Under the pieces are notes generated by a model. It ran no database searches, was not told the DNA's origin, and saw only the letters and a program-made list of their open reading frames with translations. Below, in pieces: positions 14,856 to 22,533 of a DNA stretch of 23,381 nt (positions are counted from its first letter, which is position 1; every line of letters begins with the position of its first letter). The stretch is from Verrucomicrobiota bacterium (GTDB lineage: Bacteria > Verrucomicrobiota > Verrucomicrobiia > Chthoniobacterales > UBA10450): assembly GCA_003218785.1 (NCBI GenBank), contig QHOM01000035.1, positions 1 to 23,381 on the forward strand, in the 5' to 3' direction. The position numbers and the translations under genes are program-made.

Positions 14856-14881
14856 CTTTTCCTCTGGGGAGAAAAGTTTTT
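14856..14881 (+). terminator. Rho-independent terminator, + strand
   Basis: CTTTTC (14856-14861) pairs with GAAAAG (14871-14876), with additional inner pairing of CTC with GGG across a short loop, followed at once by five T (14877-14881). On the minus strand there is no T tract after the stem, so it acts on rightward transcription. No confident + strand gene precedes it, which makes it an orphan. It would insulate nrdJ from upstream transcription. Confidence 0.6.
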
Positions 14882-15047
14882 GAAAAATGTTACAAATTTA
14901 GGCTTGCCATCGACTCTCCCAGTACTGCATATTGTATGTCCGCTGGGCGGCCACGCTATTACTTGTTGCTGACTGGAATTCACAGGTTGTTAGCGCCGCT
15001 GTTCACCATTATTCCCATCTATTAACCTCAACCCTCCCCAAAACGCC

Positions 15048-18000
15048 ATGATTCAACTAAAGCCCGGAATTCCGCCTGCTTCACTCAATGGACCGCCTAA
15101 ACCGGCTGAGCGCCGAAAAAGCAGAAGCGGGAAAAAGGAAAACAGCAGCCTGCGTTTTGAGCGCGTGTTCAGCGATGCCTCAGTTGCGCCACGCGATCAA
15201 ATCGAATGGGAACGCCGCACAGCGGAGATCACTGATGACAGTGGCAAAGTCATTTTCAAACAAGAGGACATTGAGGTCCCGAAGAGCTGGAGCGCTCTCG
15301 CGACCAAGATAGCGGTGTCGAAATATTTCTATGGCGACATCGCCAACGGCACCGATCCCCATAAAGGCGGCAGAGAGACTTCGGTGCGGCAATTGATTCA
15401 TCGCGTCACTCGCACAATTGCTGATTGGGGGCTAGCGGATGGTTACTTCGCGGATGCGGAAGCGGCGGAAATTTTTTACGATGAATTGACGTGGCTTTGT
15501 GTGAACCAGCATGGCGCGTTTAATTCGCCGGTCTGGTTCAATGTTGGCTTGTATCATCAATACGGTGTGGGCAAAGGCGCCGGAGCCGGCAATTATTTTT
15601 ACAATCGCGAGACCAGCAAGGCGGAACGGGCTGCGTCGCAGTACGAATATCCGCAGGGAAGCGCCTGCTTCATTCAAAGCGTGGGCGACACGATGGAAGA
15701 CATCATGCGACTAGCGACGAGCGAGGCCATGCTCTTCAAATACGGAAGCGGCACGGGCACAGACCTTACTTCGCTAAGATCGACGAGAGAAAAATTAAGC
15801 GGTGGCGGCAAACCGAGCGGACCGCTCTCGTTCCTGAAAGTTTACGATCAAGTTGCAAACGTTGTGAAGAGCGGCGGCAAAACGCGGCGCGCCGCGAAGA
15901 TGAACACGCTCAAAGATTGGCACCCGGATATCGAAGAGTTCATCGACGCCAAACAGAAGGAAGAAAAAAAAGCGTGGGCGCTGATCGAGCAAGGCTATGA
16001 TGGCAGTTACAACGGCGACGCCTACGGCTCGGTCATGTATCAAAACGAAAACGTGAGCGTGCGTGTAAGCGACGAATTTATGGAAGCGGCGCTGGAAGGC
16101 CGCGAGTGGTGGACGCGTCGGGTGCTCGATGGGCAGCCGTGTGAACGCAAAGATGCTCGCACGCTGTTGCGCAAAATCGCCGAAGGAACGCACATTTGCG
16201 GCGATCCCGGAATGCAATTCGATTCTACGATCCATAAATGGCACACCTGCAAAGGCACTGATCGACAAAATTCGACTAATCCCTGCTCGGAATATCTCTT
16301 CCTCGATAACACGGCGTGCAATCTTGCTTCGCTCAATTTGATGAAGTTCAAGACTGCGGACGGTGATTTTGATGTCGAGCGATTCAAAGCCGCCGTGCGC
16401 ATTTTCATTACTGCGCAGGAAATCATTGTCGATAATGCGAGTTATCCGATCAAAGAAATCGCGGAGAACTCGCATATATTTCGGACGTTAGGGCTCGGAT
16501 ACGCAAACCTTGGCTCGCTCATTATGAGCTACGGTTACGGTTACGACAGCGTGGAAGGCCGGGCACTCTGCGGGGCGATCACCGCTATCATGACCGGCGA
16601 AGCTTACGAGCAAAGCGCGCGATTGGCGCGGGCGATTGGACCGTTCCCAGGTTACCGCGATGCGCACGCCAGCGGCGTGCCAAAGCCGGTCGCCGAAGAC
16701 AACGTCGCGTCGATGCTGGAAGTAATCGAACTGCATCGCTGCGCAGTGCGCGAAATCTCGGATGCCAAAGAGTTCGCACATTTGAAAGAAGAAGCCGCAA
16801 AGGTTTGGGACAGCGCGGCGGAACTCGGAAAGCGCTACGGTTATCGTAACGCACAAGTCACCGTGCTCGCGCCGACGGGCACAATTAGTTTCCTCATGGA
16901 TTGCGACACCACGGGAATCGAACCGGACATCGCGCTCGTAAAATACAAGCTGCTCGCGGGCGGCGGAATGCTCAAGATTGTGAACCAGACAGTCAAGCCA
17001 GCGCTCGAGAAACTGGGTTACAATTCCGAGGAGATCGAAAGCGTCATCGCACATATCGACGCATTCGACACGATCGAGGACGTCACTGACACCGATGGAT
17101 CGACGATTTCATCCGGGCTAAAGCCAGAACACCTGTCGATCTTCGATTGCGCATTCAAACCGTTCAAAGGCGAGCGCAGTCTAAGTTACATGGCGCATCT
17201 GCGGATGATGGCCGCAGCGCAACCATTCCTCAGCGGCGCGATTTCGAAGACCGTTAACATGCCAGAAGCGGCTACTGTGGAAGACATCATGAACACCTAC
17301 GTGGAAGGGTGGCGTTTGGGATTGAAGTCGATCGCGATTTATCGCGATGGCTCCAAACGATCCGCGCCTCTGAACACACGCAAGACAAAGGACATGGGCG
17401 TCGCTGTAGCCGGCATCGGTGATGCCGGCCCACTGAATGTCGCCGCCGAGCGTGAGGAACTCCAAGAACGCATTCTCGAACTGGAAGAAGAACTGGCGAC
17501 ATTACGTGGCCGGCTGGATCAACCTGTCCGGCATCGTATGCCGGACACGCGCACCTCGCTCACCCACCGGTTCGAGATCGCCGGGCATGAAGGTTACATC
17601 ACAGTCGGTTTGTACCAAGACGGTCAGCCCGGTGAGCTCTTCATTACGATGTCAAAGGAGGGAAGCACGATCGGTGGGTTAATGGATACCGTCGGTACAC
17701 TTACTTCGATTGCGCTGCAGTACGGCGTGCCACTGGAGAGTCTGGTGAAAAAGTTCGCCTATCAGAGATTTGAGCCGAGTGGGTTCACAAAGAATCCGGA
17801 TATTCGCCATGCGACCAGCATTACTGATTACGTTTTTCGCTGGCTGGCGTGCCAATTCATCAAAGGCTACAAGGAGGCGACATCACCGAATCGAACTCAG
17901 CCGGATTTGCCGTTGAAGGAGATTGCCGAGATCGAGAAGAAGGCCGTAAATCGGCCGGTATCCGACTTGGCCCGTACCGGCGAGAAAGAGTTGATCGATG

Positions 18001-18200
18001 TGATCACGAATAACTCTTCCGATGATCCCGTCGCTGCGGGACAGAACGGGAATGGCAATGGTCGTGCCGAACGTGTCGTGGCAGCGCTCGGCAGCATCTT
18101 TATGGGAATCACGTGCTCGGTATGCGGCAGCGACAAGGTTATCCGAGCGGGCGCGTGCGGTGTTTGCACCGAGTGCGGAACGAGCCAGGGCTGCAGTTGA
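15048..18200 (+). CDS. nrdJ: Class II (adenosylcobalamin-dependent) ribonucleoside-diphosphate reductase
   Basis: 1050 aa, full length for the large NrdJ type. Reduces ribonucleoside diphosphates to deoxy forms using a thiyl radical generated from adenosylcobalamin, with no oxygen requirement. Active site: GSACFIQSV with redox Cys207, and NPCSEYLFLDNTAC with Asn411, radical Cys413, Glu415 and redox Cys424 (11 residues apart, as in the structurally known class II enzyme). Other blocks: VWFNVGLY, LFKYGSGTGTDLTSLRS, RRAAKMNTL and LAPTGTISFLMDCDTTGIEP. A coiled-coil-like linker (REELQERILELEEELATLRG) precedes a TSCPD-type domain, and the C-terminus carries CSVCGS ... GVCTECGTSQGCS, a cysteine cluster that probably relays reducing power and binds Zn. 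ATG 15048 has no strong Shine-Dalgarno. No cobalamin riboswitch was seen in the leader. Confidence 0.96.
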   Translation: MIQLKPGIPPASLNGPPKPAERRKSRSGKKENSSLRFERVFSDASVAPRDQIEWERRTAEITDDSGKVIFKQEDIEVPKSWSALATKIAVSKYFYGDIANGTDPHKGGRETSVRQLIHRVTRTIADWGLADGYFADAEAAEIFYDELTWLCVNQHGAFNSPVWFNVGLYHQYGVGKGAGAGNYFYNRETSKAERAASQYEYPQGSACFIQSVGDTMEDIMRLATSEAMLFKYGSGTGTDLTSLRSTREKLSGGGKPSGPLSFLKVYDQVANVVKSGGKTRRAAKMNTLKDWHPDIEEFIDAKQKEEKKAWALIEQGYDGSYNGDAYGSVMYQNENVSVRVSDEFMEAALEGREWWTRRVLDGQPCERKDARTLLRKIAEGTHICGDPGMQFDSTIHKWHTCKGTDRQNSTNPCSEYLFLDNTACNLASLNLMKFKTADGDFDVERFKAAVRIFITAQEIIVDNASYPIKEIAENSHIFRTLGLGYANLGSLIMSYGYGYDSVEGRALCGAITAIMTGEAYEQSARLARAIGPFPGYRDAHASGVPKPVAEDNVASMLEVIELHRCAVREISDAKEFAHLKEEAAKVWDSAAELGKRYGYRNAQVTVLAPTGTISFLMDCDTTGIEPDIALVKYKLLAGGGMLKIVNQTVKPALEKLGYNSEEIESVIAHIDAFDTIEDVTDTDGSTISSGLKPEHLSIFDCAFKPFKGERSLSYMAHLRMMAAAQPFLSGAISKTVNMPEAATVEDIMNTYVEGWRLGLKSIAIYRDGSKRSAPLNTRKTKDMGVAVAGIGDAGPLNVAAEREELQERILELEEELATLRGRLDQPVRHRMPDTRTSLTHRFEIAGHEGYITVGLYQDGQPGELFITMSKEGSTIGGLMDTVGTLTSIALQYGVPLESLVKKFAYQRFEPSGFTKNPDIRHATSITDYVFRWLACQFIKGYKEATSPNRTQPDLPLKEIAEIEKKAVNRPVSDLARTGEKELIDVITNNSSDDPVAAGQNGNGNGRAERVVAALGSIFMGITCSVCGSDKVIRAGACGVCTECGTSQGCS

Positions 18201-18405
18201 TGCAGCGCGCACAGCGTTGTGATGCAGCGCTGGCGAAGAAGCACGCAGCTCATGCTGACAAATGCGGGATTCGGTGGCCACGCACCGGCTCAAGCCCTTC
18301 GCCGCGTCGCGGGCAGCTACGCATAGGGACTGACCTTGCGCGTGATTGGACACACGCGCACGCACAGCTACAATGCGTGGCCCGCCGTTTTCTGGCAACA
18401 GTTTC

Positions 18406-20187
18406 ATGAACAAACTCGACATACAGCGACAAAAGGAAATCCAACAGGCGGAGGAACTGCTTTTTGCGGGGCCACAGGCGCTCGGTTTTGCGAAGGGGCT
18501 TTTCCAGGGTCATTTCGTTTCCGATTGGGTGATGCCTTACCCACGCATCTCGGCGGCGCAACAAACCGAGTTGGACAAGTCGCTGGTCGAACTTCGGCAA
18601 TTTCTCGACGAACAGCTCGATCCTGTGGAGATAGATCGACAAGCGGACATTCCGCGCGATGTCATTAATGGCCTTGGGCGCATCGGGGTGCTCGGAATGA
18701 CTGCGCCGACGGAATTTGGCGGACGCGGCTTCTCGCAAATGGCCAACTGCAGAATCCTGGAAGAAATTGGCCGTCGCTGCGCATCAACATCGGTTTTCGT
18801 AAACGCGCATCACTCCATCGGGATTCGTGCGCTGCTGCTTTTTGGCACGCATGAGCAAAAGCAGAAATGGCTGCCGAAATTAGTAACTGGCGAGCAGCTT
18901 GGTGCATTCGCCTTGACCGAGCAGGAAGCCGGCTCCGATGCGGCAAACGTGCAAATGCAGGCTCGTCCAACTGACAACGGTGCGCACTTCATTTTGAATG
19001 GGGAAAAGCGCTACATCACCAATGCGGCGATCGCGCACGTACTGACAGTGATGGCGCGCACGCCAGTGCCCGGATCAGACAAAACGGCGATCACGGCATT
19101 TCTTGTCACACCCGACATGCCCGGCTTCACAATCCTCGATGCGCGTATGCCGAAAATGGGAATCCGCGGCACGGCCACGGGACGATTCGCGTTGCGCGAC
19201 GTCAAGGTTCCAAAGGAAAATATCCTCGGTCCCATGGGGAAAGGGCTGAAAGTGGCACTGACGGTGCTCGATTTTGGCCGGACCACATTCGGCGCGTGTT
19301 GCACGGGTGCAGCGAAAACGTGTTTGCGAATGGCGATCGAACACGCGAACACGCGCAAACAGTTCAATAAAACGCTCGGTGAATTTGATCTCGTCAAGAA
19401 GAAGATCGCGCGCATGGCGACGGACGCTTACGCGATGGAAGCAATGACCACGATAACTGCGTCGCTCATCGACCGCGGGCTCGAGGATTACATGATCGAG
19501 ACAGCAATGCTGAAAGTTTTCACGACTGAGCGGCTTTGGGAAGTAATCAACGACGCATTTCAGATTTATGGCGGCTCAGCTTACTTTGTCGATCTTCCGC
19601 TGGAGAGAATGCTGCGCGATGCACGGATTAACCAAATCGGCGAAGGCAGCAATGAAGTGCTAACCTCGTTCATCGCGCTCGTCGGCATGCGCGGGCCAGG
19701 AATGGAGTTCAAGGAAATTTATGACACGATGATGAAACCGTCCCGCGGTCAGATGAGCAGAGCGTGGACCGCGGGGATGAACCGACTGGCTGCAGCTATT
19801 CGGGTCCCTGATGTGCCTGTTCGGAGCGAGCAGCTTCACGCGCATGCGCGCCAGCTCGGCCGCTTGATTTGGCGTTTTAATTTCGCCGTCAATCGCGCGT
19901 TGATCGCTTATCGCGAGCCGATCCTCGATATGCAGCTTGTCCAAGAACGGATTGCTGACGCGGCAATGGATCTCTTTGCCTCGACCTGCGTCCTCAGCCG
20001 CCAGGATGCCGAGATCCAGCTCGCGCGTCGAAATGGAGACTCGGCGCCAACGGATCACTCCGCGGCCGATCTGTTCTTGCGTCAATCGTTTCGCCGAATC
20101 CGTCGATTCCTCGGAGGGCTAACGGATAATGACGACAAATGGCTGCTCGCGACAGCAAAGTCCTATTTGGCCAAGCGACCCAGCTAA
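18406..20187 (+). CDS. Acyl-CoA dehydrogenase family protein (VLCAD/ACAD9 size)
   Basis: 593 aa FAD-dependent acyl-CoA dehydrogenase that introduces the alpha-beta double bond in beta-oxidation. Features: GVLGMTAPTEFGGRGFS, AHHSIGIRALLLFGTHEQKQ, the FAD/substrate block GAFALTEQEAGSDAANVQMQ, FILNGEKRYITNA, PKMGIRGTATGRFALRDVKVP, HANTRKQFNKTLGEF, YGGSAYFVDLPLERMLRDAR, and INQIGEGSNEVL with the likely catalytic Glu413. About 150 residues follow the core, a C-terminal helical extension as in VLCAD or ACAD9 types, suggesting long-chain substrates. The N-terminus (MNKLDIQRQKEIQQAEELLF) fits ATG 18406; upstream in-frame codons look non-coding. Its end overlaps the reductoisomerase start or abuts it, suggesting co-transcription. 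The 205 bp before it hold only a repeated 10-mer GATGCAGCGC. Confidence 0.92.
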   Translation: MNKLDIQRQKEIQQAEELLFAGPQALGFAKGLFQGHFVSDWVMPYPRISAAQQTELDKSLVELRQFLDEQLDPVEIDRQADIPRDVINGLGRIGVLGMTAPTEFGGRGFSQMANCRILEEIGRRCASTSVFVNAHHSIGIRALLLFGTHEQKQKWLPKLVTGEQLGAFALTEQEAGSDAANVQMQARPTDNGAHFILNGEKRYITNAAIAHVLTVMARTPVPGSDKTAITAFLVTPDMPGFTILDARMPKMGIRGTATGRFALRDVKVPKENILGPMGKGLKVALTVLDFGRTTFGACCTGAAKTCLRMAIEHANTRKQFNKTLGEFDLVKKKIARMATDAYAMEAMTTITASLIDRGLEDYMIETAMLKVFTTERLWEVINDAFQIYGGSAYFVDLPLERMLRDARINQIGEGSNEVLTSFIALVGMRGPGMEFKEIYDTMMKPSRGQMSRAWTAGMNRLAAAIRVPDVPVRSEQLHAHARQLGRLIWRFNFAVNRALIAYREPILDMQLVQERIADAAMDLFASTCVLSRQDAEIQLARRNGDSAPTDHSAADLFLRQSFRRIRRFLGGLTDNDDKWLLATAKSYLAKRPS

Positions 20188-21197
20188 ATTTGGCCGCGCG
20201 CATTTATACTGACAAAGACGCCGATCTTCGCTGGCTGAAGCGAAAGACATGCGCGGTGATCGGCTTCGGCGCGCAAGGCCGCGCTCAAGCTCTCAATCTC
20301 AGGGACAGCGGCGTTAAGGTAATTGTCGGACTTTATCCCGGCAGCAAGTCCCGCGTGCGCGCCAGGCGAAATGGTCTCGTTGTCCTCAGTACAACAGAAG
20401 CAGCCCGCTGCGGGGACATCATTTTTCTCGCACTCTCAGACACACAAATGCCTGCCATTTATGCGGAGCAGATCGCTCCGAATTTGCGCTACGGCCAAAC
20501 GCTGCTCTTCGCGCATGGCTTCGCGATTTACTATCGCACCATCGTTCCACCGAAGGATATCGATGTTGTGATGGTCGCCCCGAAAGGCCTCGGACCAATG
20601 GTACGCCGGGAATTTCTGAGAGGTCGTGGCGCGCCGGGGCTGATCGCTATTCATCAAAATCCCAGCCGACACGCCAGGCAAACGGCCTTGGCTTGGGCAA
20701 AAGGAATCGGCTGCACGCGTGCCGGCGTGCTAGAAACGACTTTTCGGGAGGAGACGGAGACCGATCTTTTTGGCGAGCAAGCGGTACTTTGCGGCGGTAC
20801 AAGCGCGCTCATTCGCGCTGGCTTTGAAACTCTCGTTAACGCAGGTTATCCGCCCGAGCTCGCTTATTTCGAGTGTCTGCACGAACTCAAGTTTATTGTC
20901 GATCTCATCTACGAAGACGGGATTGCCGGGATGCGCACATTGATTTCCGATACTGCAAAATGGGGAGAATTAACCGTTGGCCGAAAAATTATCGATCGAA
21001 CGGTGCAGAAACACATGAGGTCGGCGCTGCGGGAAATCCGTTCAGGTAAATTCGCCCGCGAATTTATTCGGGAAATGAATACAGGCCGGGCGCGGTACGC
21101 GAACTTGGTGCGCGAAGCTCAAAAACATCCAATCGAAAAGGTCGGCGCGCGGCTCCGCGGACTGATGGCTTGGAAAGCAAAAACAAAAAGCACTTAG
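20139..21197 (+). CDS. ilvC: Ketol-acid reductoisomerase (IlvC) homologue
   Basis: 352 aa class I KARI homologue; the family isomerises and reduces acetolactates in valine, leucine and isoleucine synthesis. Domain 1 (Rossmann) has AVIGFGAQGRAQALNLRDSG, the cofactor phosphate-loop region VGLYPGSKSR, and FAHGF (His126). The catalytic domain retains PKG (Lys149), the ligands Asp209 and Glu213 in FREETETDLFGEQAVLCGG, Glu245 and Glu249 in YFECLHELKFIVDLIYE, and Ser270 in LISDTAKWGE. The usual PKGPGH is PKGLGP here, so it may be a divergent paralogue. ATG 20139 overlaps the acyl-CoA dehydrogenase by 49 bp; TTG 20190, 2 bp after its stop, better fits the usual start just before RIYTDKDADL. No ilvB/H/D genes nearby. 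Confidence 0.85.
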   Translation: MAARDSKVLFGQATQLNLAARIYTDKDADLRWLKRKTCAVIGFGAQGRAQALNLRDSGVKVIVGLYPGSKSRVRARRNGLVVLSTTEAARCGDIIFLALSDTQMPAIYAEQIAPNLRYGQTLLFAHGFAIYYRTIVPPKDIDVVMVAPKGLGPMVRREFLRGRGAPGLIAIHQNPSRHARQTALAWAKGIGCTRAGVLETTFREETETDLFGEQAVLCGGTSALIRAGFETLVNAGYPPELAYFECLHELKFIVDLIYEDGIAGMRTLISDTAKWGELTVGRKIIDRTVQKHMRSALREIRSGKFAREFIREMNTGRARYANLVREAQKHPIEKVGARLRGLMAWKAKTKST

Positions 21198-21199
21198 CA

Positions 21200-21221
21200 G
21201 CGCTGCCGCGCCGGGCAGCGC
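21200..21221 (+). terminator. GC-rich hairpin after ilvC
   Basis: Perfect 8-bp stem GCGCTGCC (21200-21207) and GGCAGCGC (21214-21221) with a GCGCCG loop, 3 bp after the ilvC stop. Followed by ACCTTTCTGG, a weak T tract only. Position and stability fit a transcription end for the acyl-CoA dehydrogenase-ilvC unit, though the poor T run makes it less certain. Confidence 0.45.
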
Positions 21222-21257
21222 ACCTTTCTGGCGAACTCACTCTTGCCCGAATTTATT

Positions 21258-21443
21258 TTATTCGGTCGTCGCGTGCCCGATAATCGTCATCGGGTTGGCG
21301 GTGGTCGGAATTGCGGCGAGCCGTTTGCAAGACTGCGGGATACGGGAGCCCCCCTCTACAACGTAGCACACCTTCTTCATGGTCTTGTGGGCCGACTGCT
21401 CTGTTGCAGGCAGGACCACACTGAACCTGCTTCCTGTTTTCAT
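21258..21443 (-). CDS. Small hypothetical protein, 61 aa (uncertain)
   Basis: A possible small gene in the 333-bp spacer between ilvC and the TPR gene. ATG 21443 is preceded by GGGAGA about 11 nt upstream. The product begins MKTGSRFSVVLPATEQ and has KKVCYVVEGGSRIPQ and AAIPTTANPMTIIGHATTE with two Cys. I do not recognise it and see no signal peptide or transmembrane segment. It is downstream of the TPR gene on the same strand. Otherwise the spacer holds only the terminator-like hairpin. Low confidence that it is expressed. Confidence 0.3.
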   Translation of the reverse strand: MKTGSRFSVVLPATEQSAHKTMKKVCYVVEGGSRIPQSCKRLAAIPTTANPMTIIGHATTE

Positions 21444-21530
21444 GCCTTGATTGTTCTCCCGGCGCGAATTTTTGCAAGCTTATTCGAATCTGCGCCAGGA
21501 CAGAGATTCGACCCTTTCAGCCATGTCGAA

Positions 21531-22511
21531 TCAGTCCGTCCAAAGAAAATGTTCCAGACGCAGATGGTTGAGACGCGCTTTTGCTTCTTCGCTCCTGCTC
21601 CCCCCGGCTGCCGCCAGTTTTTCGTAGATAGCAGCAGCAGATTCCCATTTTGAATCGTCCTCCAATAGCCGCGCAGCGTTAAATCCGGCTTTGTAATACC
21701 AAAAGACCTCGCGCCTCCGATCTGGGCGGGCCTCATCCTCCAACACATTGTAAAACGTTGCGAGGGCCGAAGCTCGATCGCCTTTCTTTTCCAAGCACAA
21801 AGCTTTTTTGAAAAGCGCCTGGTTACGCCAGTGAATTGGCGCGTTTTGGTCGGACGCTAGCTGGTCATAGATTTCGATCGCGCGTTGGTAGTTATCCGGA
21901 TCGCTTCCGCCCACCTCGAAAAAAATGTCTCCTTTCCCGCAGAGCGCTTCACGTTTTTCAGACGATCCGGCGTCGCTCTTCAGCACTTCTTCGTAGAGCA
22001 CAAGAGCATCCCGTGGTTTTCCCAGCTTGCGCTCGATTACAGCCTGTTCATTGCGTGCAGCCCATCGCAGTTCGCCATTCAACCGCACGACCTGATCAAA
22101 TACGACAATCGCCCGATCTAACGAATGCTCACCCATGCTCGACATGGCCGATTCCGCTGCGAAAAAGAGAGCCTTTTCACCAAGCGGACTATCCGGGTCA
22201 TGCTGCGCGAGAATTTCAAACTGTGTCTGTGCGTTTGCGAAATCCTGGTGCCGATAATAAATCTCCGCTAACTTCATTCGGACCTCCGGAGCAAATGGCG
22301 AGGTTTCATGTTGCTCAAGAAAACGCTTCGCAAGCTCGATGACTTTCGTCTCGTTCACATCGGCTGAGTCCTCAAGCCAGATCATGAGATAATCGGCGCG
22401 CTCCGCCGCCGCCGCTGTCGGTTTCGCATCGGCTGCGCGAGCCAGATTCTTGCGTGCTTCATCTAGGCGCGGTGGCGAGGAATGAAAGGCGAGTTCGGCC
22501 AAGCCAACCAA
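21531..22511 (-). CDS. TPR-repeat protein, C-terminal part (frameshifted gene)
   Basis: About 326 residues of tandem helical repeats with the TPR pattern (A-x-x-x-Y-x-x-A-L and A-E-I-Y ... A-x-x-x-F): for example RMKLAEIYYRHQDFANAQTQ, GEKALFFAAESAMSSMGE, KREALCGKGDIFFEVGG and KWESAAAIYEKLAAAGG. It ends HLRLEHFLWTD. The apparent start (TTG) is artificial: the same frame stays open upstream to about 22547 and encodes DFPKNPRVSEALVGLAELAF, continuing the repeat of the upstream frame. So this and the frame at 22534-23381 are one gene broken by a single base near 22545. TPR proteins mediate protein-protein contacts; no catalytic domain is present here. Confidence 0.75.
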   Translation of the reverse strand: MVGLAELAFHSSPPRLDEARKNLARAADAKPTAAAAERADYLMIWLEDSADVNETKVIELAKRFLEQHETSPFAPEVRMKLAEIYYRHQDFANAQTQFEILAQHDPDSPLGEKALFFAAESAMSSMGEHSLDRAIVVFDQVVRLNGELRWAARNEQAVIERKLGKPRDALVLYEEVLKSDAGSSEKREALCGKGDIFFEVGGSDPDNYQRAIEIYDQLASDQNAPIHWRNQALFKKALCLEKKGDRASALATFYNVLEDEARPDRRREVFWYYKAGFNAARLLEDDSKWESAAAIYEKLAAAGGSRSEEAKARLNHLRLEHFLWTD

Positions 22512-22533
22512 GGCCTCAGAGACACGAGGATTT

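Noticed and set aside
14925..14940. ACTGCATATTGTATGT as a candidate NrdR box before nrdJ
   Set aside because: Only weak symmetry (CATA...TATG) and poor match to the NrdR consensus; a single copy where two are usual.
14884..15047. Possible cobalamin riboswitch upstream of the B12-dependent nrdJ
   Set aside because: No B12-box-like sequence or long structured leader is visible in the 164 bp before the start.
18199..18235. Direct repeat GATGCAGCGC after nrdJ as an attachment site or terminator
   Set aside because: Two 10-bp copies only, no integrase, no T tract; most likely chance.
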